Part shown: piece after piece, positions 8,851-16,991 of the stretch
How positions within the stretch are numbered: the stretch's first letter is position 1
Layout: each line of letters starts with the position of its first letter
NCBI GenBank assembly: GCA_903863295.1
Contig: CAIPBM010000054.1
Location: 1 to 39,030 of the forward strand
Source: an uncultured Verrucomicrobiota bacterium
GTDB taxonomy: Bacteria > Verrucomicrobiota > Verrucomicrobiia > Methylacidiphilales > UBA1321
DNA: 39,030 nt
Reading direction: 5' to 3'
Notes under the pieces: model-generated
The model's database searches: none
What the model was told of the DNA's origin: nothing
Seen by the model: the letters and a program-made list of their open reading frames with translations, nothing else
Position numbers and translations under genes: made by a program

Positions 8851-10053
8851 GTGACTACTAATCCAACGCCGGGAAGATCATCCGCCAAGGGAAAAGGTTT
8901 CTTCCCTACCCGTTTTTTTCTGATCAGCCGAAGAACCCGGATTATTGTGGAGAGCGGGCTTCTTTTTCTCGCTATCCTCACCGCGACCGTCTGGTACTCG
9001 GCACCATATTGGGGCCGGGATTATATCAACCGGGCCTTCGCGAATTTGCCGGAATACACCGGCAGAGTCGAATGGGTCCGCTTCCACCCCTTGACCGCCA
9101 GCGTGGATGTTTATCAGTTTCATATCGATAAGAAGACTGGAGATGTGCCCATTCCCTTTTTCTTCTCCCCGCGGTGGCATGTCTCGCTCCAGTGGTCGGA
9201 AATATTTCACGGCGCCGAGCGGGCTTCCGTGGTCATTTTTAATCCGCAGGTCAATATCGTCGCTGGTCCAAGTGACAAAGAGAGTCAATCATCGATCAGC
9301 ATGATCTGGATCAACACGATCAAGCAACTCATCCCCTGGCGGGTCAACGAAGTCAGAATTCATCAGGGAGATTTTCATTTCAGGGATTTTCACGCGGATC
9401 CCCCGGTCGATCTTGAAATCAGCAGCGTCGAGATAGCGGCCGAAAACATCAGTAACAGCCAGAGGTTAAAAGTCCCGCTGCCCGCCACGGTGAAAGTTTC
9501 CGCCCGTCCCTTGAACACGGGCACGTTTAAGATGAACCTCGCGATAAATTTTGACGAGAAATACGCCACATTTACCCAGGACTTTCAAATGGAGCATGTC
9601 CCCGCACAAGGTGCTAATTCGGCTCTGAAGAAGTATCTTAAGGTGGAGATGAAAAGCGGCGAGATCGGACTCTATAGCGAACTGACTGGCGACAAGGGTG
9701 TCTATCACGGGTACGTGAAACCGTTCTTTTATCATTTCGAGTTCATGCCGAAGCCGGAAGACCGGCACGGTCCCGGAGTCATCTGGGCGGGCGTGCTCAA
9801 CACCGTCAAAGGCTTGTTTCAAAATCACGAGAAGGTTATCGCAACCGAAGCCCCCATTTCCGGGCGCATTGACCAACCGGATGTCGATGGATGGGGGGCA
9901 TTTCTTGGTGTGCTTTGGAACGCTTACATTGAGGCCCTCAAGCCGGGTTTTGATCCGGATCACAGCCCGCCTGTACCTACGGATACGGTGACAACCCCTC
10001 AGTCGCCCACGACGCAGCAGGAAGCGGAAACCCTTCCGGAGAAAAAGAAATAA
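8851..10053 (+). CDS. DUF748 (AsmA-like) envelope protein
   Basis: About 400 residues with an N-terminal membrane anchor (residues ~33-50, LFLAILTATVW), followed by a long beta-rich region. It contains VEWVRFHPLTASVDVYQF, NPQVNIV and WRVNEVRIHQGDFHFRD, typical of DUF748/AsmA-like repeats. Such proteins lie in the periplasm and are linked to lipid transport between membranes or outer-membrane homeostasis. The tail is Pro/Thr/Gln-rich and disordered. The GTG at 8851, 20 bp after the DUF3309 stop, is preferred over TTG at 8791, which lies inside that gene. Confidence 0.82.
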   Translation: MTTNPTPGRSSAKGKGFFPTRFFLISRRTRIIVESGLLFLAILTATVWYSAPYWGRDYINRAFANLPEYTGRVEWVRFHPLTASVDVYQFHIDKKTGDVPIPFFFSPRWHVSLQWSEIFHGAERASVVIFNPQVNIVAGPSDKESQSSISMIWINTIKQLIPWRVNEVRIHQGDFHFRDFHADPPVDLEISSVEIAAENISNSQRLKVPLPATVKVSARPLNTGTFKMNLAINFDEKYATFTQDFQMEHVPAQGANSALKKYLKVEMKSGEIGLYSELTGDKGVYHGYVKPFFYHFEFMPKPEDRHGPGVIWAGVLNTVKGLFQNHEKVIATEAPISGRIDQPDVDGWGAFLGVLWNAYIEALKPGFDPDHSPPVPTDTVTTPQSPTTQQEAETLPEKKK

Positions 10054-10068
10054 GCAAAGTTTTCAGCC

Positions 10069-10560
10069 TTAATCAGGATGAAGCCGCGTCGGCGCGTTGG
10101 GATGGACAACCGCAAACGTGGGTAGATGCGGAAGGCGCATGATCGCCTGGGAAAAAACCTCAAAGGTCACAGGCTTGGGGATAAATGCGGCCACTTTCAA
10201 TCCCTGGCACTCCTCAAAGTCTTTCGGATTAATGGAAGACGTCATAATCACCACCGGTGTATTTTTGATCCGGGGCATTTGACGCACTTCGCGCAAAAGT
10301 TTTAACCCGCTAAGACCGGGCAGTTTCAGGTCTAAAAAAATGGCGATAAGATCGCAAAACGGCGCAGGTGGCGGAAGGTTGGAGAGAAACTTCAGGGCCG
10401 TTTTTCCATCGGAAAAGAATCGGACGTGTTGATCGATCTTATTTTTGCGCAACTGACGGGTCAGGAGTTCACGATCATTCTCATCATCCTCTACGATGAC
10501 CACACGAACGCTTGGTTCGGACGGATCATGGGCGGCCCAATGATCAGGCATTGTCTTCAT
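10069..10560 (-). CDS. Single-domain response regulator (Rcp1-like), second copy
   Basis: A 163-residue receiver-only protein. Motifs are IVEDDENDRELLTRQL, acceptor Asp in IFLDLKLPGLSG, VIMTSS, and the conserved Lys in FIPKPVTF. It is closely related to the receiver at 4392-4808 and to the one at 10994-11446. The longer frame from 10623 would overlap the neighbouring gene, so Met at 10560 is chosen. It converges on the DUF748 gene with only 15 bp between stops. Its partner kinase is unknown; the hybrid kinase at 1-3017 is a candidate. Confidence 0.9.
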   Translation of the reverse strand: MKTMPDHWAAHDPSEPSVRVVIVEDDENDRELLTRQLRKNKIDQHVRFFSDGKTALKFLSNLPPPAPFCDLIAIFLDLKLPGLSGLKLLREVRQMPRIKNTPVVIMTSSINPKDFEECQGLKVAAFIPKPVTFEVFSQAIMRLPHLPTFAVVHPNAPTRLHPD

Positions 10561-10567
10561 GCAGAAA

Positions 10568-10861
10568 CTACGATGCGGAGGCTTTGCGGCGAGTCGGTGA
10601 TTTTTGAACCCGTGCGGAGCCAATTTTGCGTGAACGCACTGCCCGTTGCCCCGATTCGGTTCGAGCGGCTTTTTTAGCCTTTGCGCTCACCTGTCGTCCG
10701 CTTCCAGTTCTCTCGCCACCCCCGCTCTGTTTATTAACCGTTTGCCAGGCTCGCTTTTCGGCTAGCTTTTTTGGAGCGCCCCCTTGTTCATAGCTCTTTT
10801 CAATATGGGCCGCCTGTCGCTTTTGCTTGGCGCTATACTTGATTTTGGATCCTTTGGGCAT
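10568..10861 (-). CDS. Small basic protein, often annotated as plasmid-stabilisation protein
   Basis: A 97-residue, Lys/Arg-rich protein starting MPKGSKIKYSAKQKRQAAHI, with AEKRAWQTVNKQSGGG in the middle. This pattern recurs in small soil-bacterial proteins labelled plasmid stabilisation protein, frequently near Ku/LigD or stress genes. The real function is unknown; the C-terminal half (KAKKAARTESGQRAVRSRK) suggests nucleic-acid binding. It precedes the second receiver by 7 bp, so they may be co-transcribed. The upstream start MVVM at 10870 is possible. Confidence 0.7.
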   Translation of the reverse strand: MPKGSKIKYSAKQKRQAAHIEKSYEQGGAPKKLAEKRAWQTVNKQSGGGERTGSGRQVSAKAKKAARTESGQRAVRSRKIGSARVQKSPTRRKASAS

Positions 10862-10993
10862 GACAACCAAGGGGCAAAAGGTGTACCGGATCGGTAGACT
10901 GTCCCTAACTCCTTGTTAGGGCGGCGCATAGATAGAGTGAGCTCGTCTGGCATCACTCAGCTTTCGGGCAACGGGCAACCCTCAAGCAACCGT

Positions 10994-11446
10994 TTATAGC
11001 AAATTGCTAGTCGCGACAGCGGCAGGGGCTTCATCCCGGTTGGAATGAAACAAATTGGCAATCGCCGTTGAAAAAGTGTTGAAGGTTATGGGCTTTTCCA
11101 GCAGCGCCATGGCTTTCAATTCCCGGCAGGCTGCGACGGTTTCCGGAGTCGGCGAAGCAGTCATGACGATAATGGGAAATGTGGCCATTCCGTCCATGGT
11201 CCGGATCATCTTAAGCAGATCGATGCCATTGATGTGCGGCAAACGAACGTCGAGGAAAATAGCCAGCAGATGTCGCTTGAAAGCGGAGGATTCAACTCCT
11301 TGGAGCAATTTCATGGCATCGCGGGGATCCGAAACCGCGAGTACATGCTTTCCAACGGGAGTTTTCTTTAACTCGTAATGCAGCAATTCCTGATCGTCAG
11401 GGTTGTCTTCTACTACCAAGATGCGAATCGGCTCGGAATCGCCCAT
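10994..11446 (-). CDS. Single-domain response regulator (Rcp1-like), third copy
   Basis: A 150-residue receiver domain with EDNPDDQELL, acceptor Asp in IFLDVRLPHINGI, VMTAS and the conserved Lys in LLEKPITF. The start at 11446 is decided by a strong AAAGGAGG just upstream; the longer TTG-initiated frame would begin next to that site. No sigma-54-like site was found before it, unlike several neighbours. Confidence 0.91.
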   Translation of the reverse strand: MGDSEPIRILVVEDNPDDQELLHYELKKTPVGKHVLAVSDPRDAMKLLQGVESSAFKRHLLAIFLDVRLPHINGIDLLKMIRTMDGMATFPIIVMTASPTPETVAACRELKAMALLEKPITFNTFSTAIANLFHSNRDEAPAAVATSNLL

Positions 11447-11585
11447 AATCCCGTCCTCCTTTATCAAAGTTTATCTAATAGAGGAGCGACTTCAAGCGCT
11501 TTCGGTAAATTATTCACCCTGAAAACTTTTAAGATTGATTCCTACTTCCAACAGCGTGGCCTCACTTCACAATTCGCCTCTGGTA

Positions 11586-11726
11586 TTAGGATTCGTCTTT
11601 GTCCTCATATTGGGCCTTGGGGTCATTATCGTCCGGAGCTCCCTTGGTGTCAGGGTGCTTCGGTTTGAGCGGAGGGTGGGGAAGGGACTTCTTATCCGCG
11701 GGCTGGTTCTTTTCTTTTTTAGGCAC
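11586..11726 (-). CDS. Small hydrophilic hypothetical protein
   Basis: A 46-residue frame starting at GTG, with AAGGA 4 nt upstream. It is rich in Lys, Pro and Asp (KKEKNQPADKK, KPKHPDTKG, DPKAQYEDKDES) and contains no hydrophobic segment. It lies 62 bp downstream of the DUF892 gene on the same strand and may be its operon partner. No family is recognised. Codon and amino-acid composition look genuine, but the length keeps confidence modest. Confidence 0.45.
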   Translation of the reverse strand: MPKKEKNQPADKKSLPHPPLKPKHPDTKGAPDDNDPKAQYEDKDES

Positions 11727-11788
11727 AGCTTCCTTGGGTTGTGATCCAGCAGTCGGTATGGCGACTGCTGGATCTGTTCCGTGAGGGG

Positions 11789-12313
11789 TTAGCGACGATG
11801 AGAAGGAGTTGGGGATTCCTCGATCTCATCGGCTTCAACGTTGATCGATTCGGCGGCCTCAGTCAGCTTTTCGTCCGTTTCGACTTCTTCCTGGAGGGTC
11901 TGGTCGAGCAACTTCTCGGCTTGGTCTTCACCCAGAAGCTTCGCGTAAGTCTTGACCGTGCCATACCCGGCAATCTCATAGTGCTCCACCCGTTGGGCAG
12001 CCGCGATGAGAAGAGCATCCTTGGTTGCCGGAGTGGCATTTTCTTCAATGGCCTCGGCACCTTCCTCGACAAGACCTTTCATCGCCTTGCAGGTCTTGCC
12101 CGTGGGTTTTTCGTCCAAGCCGGAGAAGATTTCCTCCAGCCGGGCGACGTGTCCTTTGGTTTGTTCCAGATGATCCGTAAACCCCTGGGCCAGTTCCGGA
12201 GAATCAGCCGCCTTGGCCATTTTCGGCAAGGCTTTGACGAGTTGGGTTTCAGCGCTGTAGAGGTCTTTCAGTTGTTCGACGTAAACGTCCCGTAATGTAG
12301 TAATTTTTGGCAT
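11789..12313 (-). CDS. DUF892 (YciE/YciF-like) ferritin-like stress protein
   Basis: This 174-residue protein is almost all helical and lacks a signal peptide. The sequence LRDVYVEQLKDLYSAETQLV, then HLEQTKGHVARLEEIF, then QRVEHYEIAGYGT and LQEEVETDEKL give the Glu/His pairs expected of the DUF892 ferritin-like di-metal bundle. E. coli YciE/YciF belong here and are stress-induced. AAAGGA precedes the ATG, and a sigma-54-like promoter sits about 28 bp upstream of the start codon. Confidence 0.92.
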   Translation of the reverse strand: MPKITTLRDVYVEQLKDLYSAETQLVKALPKMAKAADSPELAQGFTDHLEQTKGHVARLEEIFSGLDEKPTGKTCKAMKGLVEEGAEAIEENATPATKDALLIAAAQRVEHYEIAGYGTVKTYAKLLGEDQAEKLLDQTLQEEVETDEKLTEAAESINVEADEIEESPTPSHRR

Positions 12314-12340
12314 GTGGTTCCTTTGTTAGGAAACCTCTTT

Positions 12341-12356
12341 TGCACGGGGGATGCCA
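12341..12356 (-). promoter_or_regulatory. Sigma-54 -24/-12 promoter upstream of DUF892
   Basis: The minus strand reads TGGCATCCCCCGTGCA with 10-bp GG-GC spacing. The predicted leader is about 17 nt and includes the AAAGGA ribosome-binding site. The rest of the 12314-12624 gap shows no gene. Confidence 0.68.
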
Positions 12357-12624
12357 AGTTCTGTCGGACTCCTCCGTTTACCTCTCAAGATGTCTTCCCA
12401 GCGCATCCGTCCAGAGAGGCTGAACCGCTGCAATCTGCATCTTCGGTTTTGCGAAAATCTGCATATTGAGCCCGAATCAAGGCTCAAAGGAATGGCTTTG
12501 CTAAACGTCCTTTTCTTCGCGCATTTTCTCGCGTCATTTTCTCCTTTTAAGCCACAAAACCTCCGGTTCCTTAGCTCCATTTCATTGTTGCCTGTATCAG
12601 ATAAAAGTGATAACTACTCGCACC

Positions 12625-13629
12625 ATGAGCATTGGACGTGTCGTGCCCTCCACTTCCCGGCTGCTTCTTTTTGCGGTGGCGACCTGGTTGCTCATAGGTG
12701 CCGCAGGAGCGCAAACGCTCTCCGCCTCCATTGATGCTTCGCTTTACGGTTATCTTGACCAGTACAGCATGAATACGGAGAACAATTTCGTCGGCGATGA
12801 GGCCTGCGTCCCGACATCCAGCACCAACGCCATGACGTTGCTGCAAAATCTCTATCCCTCCATTTACGGGACGAGCCTGACGGGCACGACTTATTCAAAC
12901 TGGCACGACACAGACAACACGCTCATATCGCTCTACGGCACGACGGGGGGTAACAATGGTGGAACCTACGACAACCGGTTCGTCAATGAGTTCTATAAGT
13001 ACATCGTCGTTGATAATGGCTTCACGAACACGACTTTTGCCGGAGTATTCCCCAGCAATGATGGCTGGACGGTTAAGTATCCGGCACCCTCGTGGGTTAC
13101 CTTTGGGGAGCCCACCGCCAATTTTCTTTATAACTCGCTGGTGAATGCGAGCGGACTCCTGCTGGGCATCAGTTATAGCAATAGCTCCGGTGTCGCTACC
13201 AGCGGCGGCCATGAGCTGCTGGCGAATGGCATTGTTTGGGATACGACCACCAACACGGGCACGATCAGCTTTATTGATCCACTCGATCCCTCTTCCTCCA
13301 AGGTCGACCAAGCCGCGACTTACATCAACGGTTCCTCTGCCACTCCCGCCACGGCCTATGACCAATCGACCGGCCCCGCGTTGGGCACAACCGGGAAACT
13401 GTCCCTCACCAGCAACGGCACCCTCCTGCTCGAATACGATCAATACGATGTCACGGGCATCACGGTCCCCAATCCGACCTCGGCCAACTACGACCGGGTT
13501 TATGCCACGATCGACACCGCTTTATCTGTCGGCGTGGTTCCTGAGCCCTCGACCTACGCGCTCCTCGTGCTGGGCTTCGTTTTTTATGGCGTAATCGCCT
13601 ATCGACGGAAAAAGCTCGGTCTACAATAG
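12625..13629 (+). CDS. PEP-CTERM-anchored protein with C39/papain-like peptidase pattern
   Basis: A 334-residue exported protein. An N-terminal signal peptide (residues 1-~30, cut near GAQT) and a C-terminal sorting signal, VPEPSTYALLVLG plus hydrophobic stretch and YRRKK, mark it for exosortase processing. The body has a single Cys61 in DEACVPTSSTNAM, His near 195 in SGGHELLANG and Asp near 216 in SFIDPLD. That order and those contexts resemble C39-like or papain-like cysteine peptidases, so a secreted peptidase is inferred but unproven. No clear ribosome-binding site is seen for either 12607 or 12625. No exosortase gene is in the window. Confidence 0.85.
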   Translation: MSIGRVVPSTSRLLLFAVATWLLIGAAGAQTLSASIDASLYGYLDQYSMNTENNFVGDEACVPTSSTNAMTLLQNLYPSIYGTSLTGTTYSNWHDTDNTLISLYGTTGGNNGGTYDNRFVNEFYKYIVVDNGFTNTTFAGVFPSNDGWTVKYPAPSWVTFGEPTANFLYNSLVNASGLLLGISYSNSSGVATSGGHELLANGIVWDTTTNTGTISFIDPLDPSSSKVDQAATYINGSSATPATAYDQSTGPALGTTGKLSLTSNGTLLLEYDQYDVTGITVPNPTSANYDRVYATIDTALSVGVVPEPSTYALLVLGFVFYGVIAYRRKKLGLQ

Positions 13630-13857
13630 TTCCGGGTTCTTCGTCAGATTCGTCACGTTGTTTTCGCTCTTGATAACGTGGACGGTCATTTTATCGATTG
13701 CTCTCGCCTCGGGTTTAACGAAGGGGGCAGGTTCGGCAGGAGGCGTTTCTACCTTGAAGAGGTCAAAACCCATGACCCGCGTAATGGTCCACAGCTTACC
13801 GTGGCGGATTTCATTCCGCTTTTTCACCCCCAGCAACCGGCAAAAAAGAGTCTTCAT
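13621..13857 (-). CDS. Hypothetical protein
   Basis: A 78-residue frame beginning MKTLFCRLLGVKKRNEIRHG, with a Pro-rich middle (ETPPAEPAPFVKPEA). It overlaps the 3' end of the convergent PEP-CTERM gene by 9 bp. It sits upstream of nothing obvious and ends before the PEP-CTERM stop. No family is recognised and there is no signal peptide or membrane segment. It could be spurious, but it is the best candidate in the 300-bp gap before pdhC. Confidence 0.4.
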   Translation of the reverse strand: MKTLFCRLLGVKKRNEIRHGKLWTITRVMGFDLFKVETPPAEPAPFVKPEARAIDKMTVHVIKSENNVTNLTKNPELL

Positions 13858-13940
13858 GGTTTGATCCCGAACTGCCGAGACTTCAGGCTCTCCATGAAGT
13901 AGACGCCGGATGGAGTCCGGCGGTTACCAAAATTCTCCGA

Positions 13941-15203
13941 CTAGAGGAGGAGCAGAGCCGGCTTTTCGATCAACTCGCGAAGCTCCTTGAGATAGGCCGC
14001 GCCGACCGCACCATCGACGACGCGATGATCGCAGGAGAGGGTGATGCTCTGGCGCAGCCCGACCACGATTTCGTCATTCGGTCCGACAACCGGCTTCTTG
14101 ACGATGTTGCCCACGGCCAGGATGGCAGCCTGGGGCGGATTGATAATCGCGCTGAAGCTGTCGATGCCGAGCATGCCCAGATTGGAAACCGTAAAGGTGC
14201 CGCCCTGAAATTCATCCGGCTTGAGCTTGCCTTCCTTGGCCTTGACCGCGAGTGACTTGGCTTCTCCGCTGATCTGAATCAGCGATTTATTCTGCGCTTC
14301 CTTGATGATCGGCGTGATCAGCCCTTCCGCGATCGCGACCGCAAAGGAGAGCTGCACATCGGCAAACTGGCGGATCGAATCGCCTTCAAACGAGGCATTG
14401 ACTGCAGGTACCCGCCGCACCGCTTCGGCGGCCGCCTTGAGCACAAAGTCATTCAGGCTGAGCTTGACCGGCGGAGTGAGTTTGCCAAGCGAATCGTTCA
14501 ACTGCGCGCGCAGGTCGAAGAGCGGTTTTGCATCGACTTCAATCTCAAGATAAAAATGAGGAATTGTGGTCTTGCTCTCCAGCAGGCGCTTGGCGATGAC
14601 CGAGCGCATGGTGGTGAGCTTGGTCGTGCCTTCCTTGGCCACTGGTCCGCGGGCATAGATCGACGAACCGCCGCCGGAACCAGAGGCCGGGGCGCTCAAC
14701 ACGTCCTTCTTGACGATGCGTCCGCCAGGCCCCGTGCCGGTGAGGGTGGCCAGGCTGACGTTCTTTTCTGCCGCCACCTTCTTGGCCAGGGGGGAAGCCT
14801 TGATCCGTCCGTTACCGTTGGTAGGGGCGGAGGAGCTGGAAACCGCCGCAGGGGAGGGGGAGGGGGCGGGAGTGGCTGCGGGTGCTGCTTCTTTCTTGGC
14901 CGGAGCTTCCGCAGGTGCCGCCGCCTTCGCCGGAGACGCCGGGGCGGACTCATCGATGACTTCATCCTTGGTGCCGATGATGCCAATCTTCGTCTGGACG
15001 GGAACTCGTTCGCCCGCCTGGATCAAAATCTTGCGCAGGAATCCGGAGTCAAACGCTTCCAGGTCCATCGTGGCTTTGTCCGTCTCGACTTCCGCGAGGA
15101 CATCGCCAGATTTCACGGCGTCGCCCTCCTTCTTGAGCCATTTTACGAGAGTGCCTTCGGTCATCGAAGGGCTGAGCAGGGGCATGAGAATGTCTTTGGC
15201 CAT
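13941..15203 (-). CDS. pdhC: Pyruvate dehydrogenase E2, dihydrolipoamide acetyltransferase
   Basis: This 420-residue protein transfers the acetyl group from lipoyl-lysine to CoA. Domains in order are one lipoyl domain (residues 1-~76, lipoylated Lys43 in VETDKATMD), an Ala/Pro-rich hinge (~80-125), a peripheral-subunit-binding domain (~130-170, [28 protein letters not shown]) and the catalytic acyltransferase. The active site shows SCDHRVVDG near residue 391. The single lipoyl domain and ~420-residue length fit the E2 of alpha/beta-type PDH complexes. It is the last gene of pdhA-pdhB-MBL-pdhC. No E3 gene is in this window. Confidence 0.95.
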   Translation of the reverse strand: MAKDILMPLLSPSMTEGTLVKWLKKEGDAVKSGDVLAEVETDKATMDLEAFDSGFLRKILIQAGERVPVQTKIGIIGTKDEVIDESAPASPAKAAAPAEAPAKKEAAPAATPAPSPSPAAVSSSSAPTNGNGRIKASPLAKKVAAEKNVSLATLTGTGPGGRIVKKDVLSAPASGSGGGSSIYARGPVAKEGTTKLTTMRSVIAKRLLESKTTIPHFYLEIEVDAKPLFDLRAQLNDSLGKLTPPVKLSLNDFVLKAAAEAVRRVPAVNASFEGDSIRQFADVQLSFAVAIAEGLITPIIKEAQNKSLIQISGEAKSLAVKAKEGKLKPDEFQGGTFTVSNLGMLGIDSFSAIINPPQAAILAVGNIVKKPVVGPNDEIVVGLRQSITLSCDHRVVDGAVGAAYLKELRELIEKPALLLL

Positions 15204-15212
15204 ATGAGTATC

Positions 15213-15959
15213 CTAGGTGAGCGATTCGCCCGGTTTCAATTTGATAAGTTGCGTGTTGATCTTGTACCGGGCGAGCTCTTTTTCAAGAGCTTCCGGCGTG
15301 CCAGGAGGCATGCCATCCCACGTTCCCCAATGCCCGCCGATGGCGAACTGGGGCTTGAGCAGATTCAGCGCGTAGGCCGCCTGCTCGGCGCCCATGGTAT
15401 AGAAATCCCCGATGGGCAGGATGACGAGGTTCGGTTGATAAAGATCATGGACGATCTTCATGTCCATGGTCACCGCCGTGTCGCCGGTGTTGTAAATCGT
15501 AAAGCCGTTGGAGAACCGGAGCACGTAGCCGATGGGAAAGCCGAGCGCCTTTTGCAGGCCTTTTTCGTTCAGGGAACTGGTATGGACGGCATTGACCATG
15601 GTAATCCGCACATCCATGAAGGGAAGTGTCCCTCCCGTGTTCATGCCGATGACCTGGCTCTTGGCGACGCCCTGCGTTTCCAGCCACGCGCCGATATCGA
15701 ATTGCGTGATGACTTTCAATTCCGAGTCATCCTCGAGCAGGGGAAGGACGTCCTCAAAATGATCATAGTGCGGATGCGTCACCAGCAGGCAATGGTAAGC
15801 GCCGGGGGAGGTGACCTCTGCCCCGAGTTCCCTCGGGAACTTCGGGTTGCTCACCACAAAGGGGTCGATGAGAAACTTCTGTCCGGCCGGACCGGTGATG
15901 TCAAACGTGGCGTGACCGAGCCATCGAACGCGGATGCCGTCCGGGAGATGGCTCTTCAT
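15213..15959 (-). CDS. UPF0173-like metal-dependent hydrolase (MBL fold)
   Basis: A 248-residue metallo-beta-lactamase-fold protein. It shows WLGHATFDI at the start, the metal motif THPHYDHFED (HxHxDH), then NAVHTSS, YNTGDTA and GGHWGTWDG. This is the UPF0173/YtkL-type family, a small cytosolic hydrolase of unknown substrate. Its ATG overlaps the pdhB stop by one base (TGATG), and pdhC follows 9 bp later. It is thus firmly inside the PDH operon and probably translationally coupled to E1-beta. Whether it acts on a PDH-related thioester or metabolite is open. Confidence 0.9.
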   Translation of the reverse strand: MKSHLPDGIRVRWLGHATFDITGPAGQKFLIDPFVVSNPKFPRELGAEVTSPGAYHCLLVTHPHYDHFEDVLPLLEDDSELKVITQFDIGAWLETQGVAKSQVIGMNTGGTLPFMDVRITMVNAVHTSSLNEKGLQKALGFPIGYVLRFSNGFTIYNTGDTAVTMDMKIVHDLYQPNLVILPIGDFYTMGAEQAAYALNLLKPQFAIGGHWGTWDGMPPGTPEALEKELARYKINTQLIKLKPGESLT

Positions 15960-16933
15960 CAGGCCAGAATTTCTTTCACGGCCGCGATGACCCGATCCTC
16001 GTTCGGCAGGACAGCCTGTTCCATGCGACCATTGTAAGGCTGGGGAACGTCGAGCGAGGTGAGGCGATGTACGGGCGCGTCGAGGTCGTCGAAGAGCTCA
16101 CGCTGCACCTGGTAGGCGACCTGGGCACCCCAACCGGCGAACGGCTTGTTTTCTTCGACGATAAGCAGGCGGTTGGTCTTGGCCACCGATTCAGCAATGG
16201 TGGCAAAATCGAGCGGCTTGATCGTCCGTAGATCGATCACTTCAATCGAAATCCCTTGTTCAGCCAGGATCTTCGCCGCGTTCAAAGCGCGATGGGTCGA
16301 ACCGCTGTTGCTCACGATGGTGAGATCGCTGCCCTCGCGACGGACCTTCGCCTTGCCGATTTCGACGAGGTACTCGCCCTCGGGTACCTCATCCTTGTAG
16401 CCGTAAAGTTTTTCGTTCTCCAGGAAGCAGATCGGGTTGTTGCTGCGGATTGCGCTCTTGAGCAGGCCCTTCGCGTCATCGGGGAAAGCCGGGGTAATGA
16501 CCGTCAGCGCCGGGACATTGGCGTACCAGTTTTCCGGCGTGTGAGAGTGAGTCGCGCCCACCTGAAGACCGCCGCCGGAGGAACCACGAAAAACGATGGG
16601 AACGGAGAGTTGACCGCCCGACATGTAGCGCACCTGGGCCGCGTTGTTGACGATCTGGTCATAGGCCACGAGCGAAAAGCTCCAGGTCATGAACTCGACC
16701 ACCGGGCGGAGGCCGTACATGGCTGCGCCGATGGCCAGACCCGAGAAGCCGGTTTCGCTGATCGGCGTGTCGATGATCCGCTTCGGGCCAAATTTCTTCA
16801 GCAAGCCCTTGCTGACTTTGTAGGCACCGTCATACTCGGCGACTTCCTCGCCCATAAGCATGACGCGGTCATCCCGCTCCATTTCCTCGGAAAGGGCTTC
16901 GTTGAGGGCTTCGCGGTAGGTCAGGGTGGGCAT
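15959..16933 (-). CDS. pdhB: Pyruvate dehydrogenase E1 component, beta subunit
   Basis: This 324-residue protein, with PdhA, decarboxylates pyruvate using thiamine diphosphate. Typical motifs are LTYREALNEALSEEMERD at the start, MGEEVAEYDGAYKVSKGL, DTPISETGFSGLAIGAA, SHTPENWYANVPALTVITP and IEVIDLRTIKPLDF. Length and order match alpha2beta2 E1-beta subunits, including the C-terminal transketolase domain. It lies 58 bp downstream of pdhA. Confidence 0.96.
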   Translation of the reverse strand: MPTLTYREALNEALSEEMERDDRVMLMGEEVAEYDGAYKVSKGLLKKFGPKRIIDTPISETGFSGLAIGAAMYGLRPVVEFMTWSFSLVAYDQIVNNAAQVRYMSGGQLSVPIVFRGSSGGGLQVGATHSHTPENWYANVPALTVITPAFPDDAKGLLKSAIRSNNPICFLENEKLYGYKDEVPEGEYLVEIGKAKVRREGSDLTIVSNSGSTHRALNAAKILAEQGISIEVIDLRTIKPLDFATIAESVAKTNRLLIVEENKPFAGWGAQVAYQVQRELFDDLDAPVHRLTSLDVPQPYNGRMEQAVLPNEDRVIAAVKEILA

Positions 16934-16991
16934 GATTCAATAACTCCAAAGGGTCAAAAAAATTACTTCTAAACGGCGGAAATCTCCGCCT

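Noticed and set aside
10762..10956. 64-residue frame upstream of the small basic protein
   Set aside because: It overlaps the more convincing gene at 10568-10861 in another frame and has no ribosome-binding site or family pattern.
14556..16037. 493-residue plus-strand frame opposite pdhC and the MBL gene
   Set aside because: It is an antisense open frame caused by high GC; both minus-strand genes have clear catalytic motifs.
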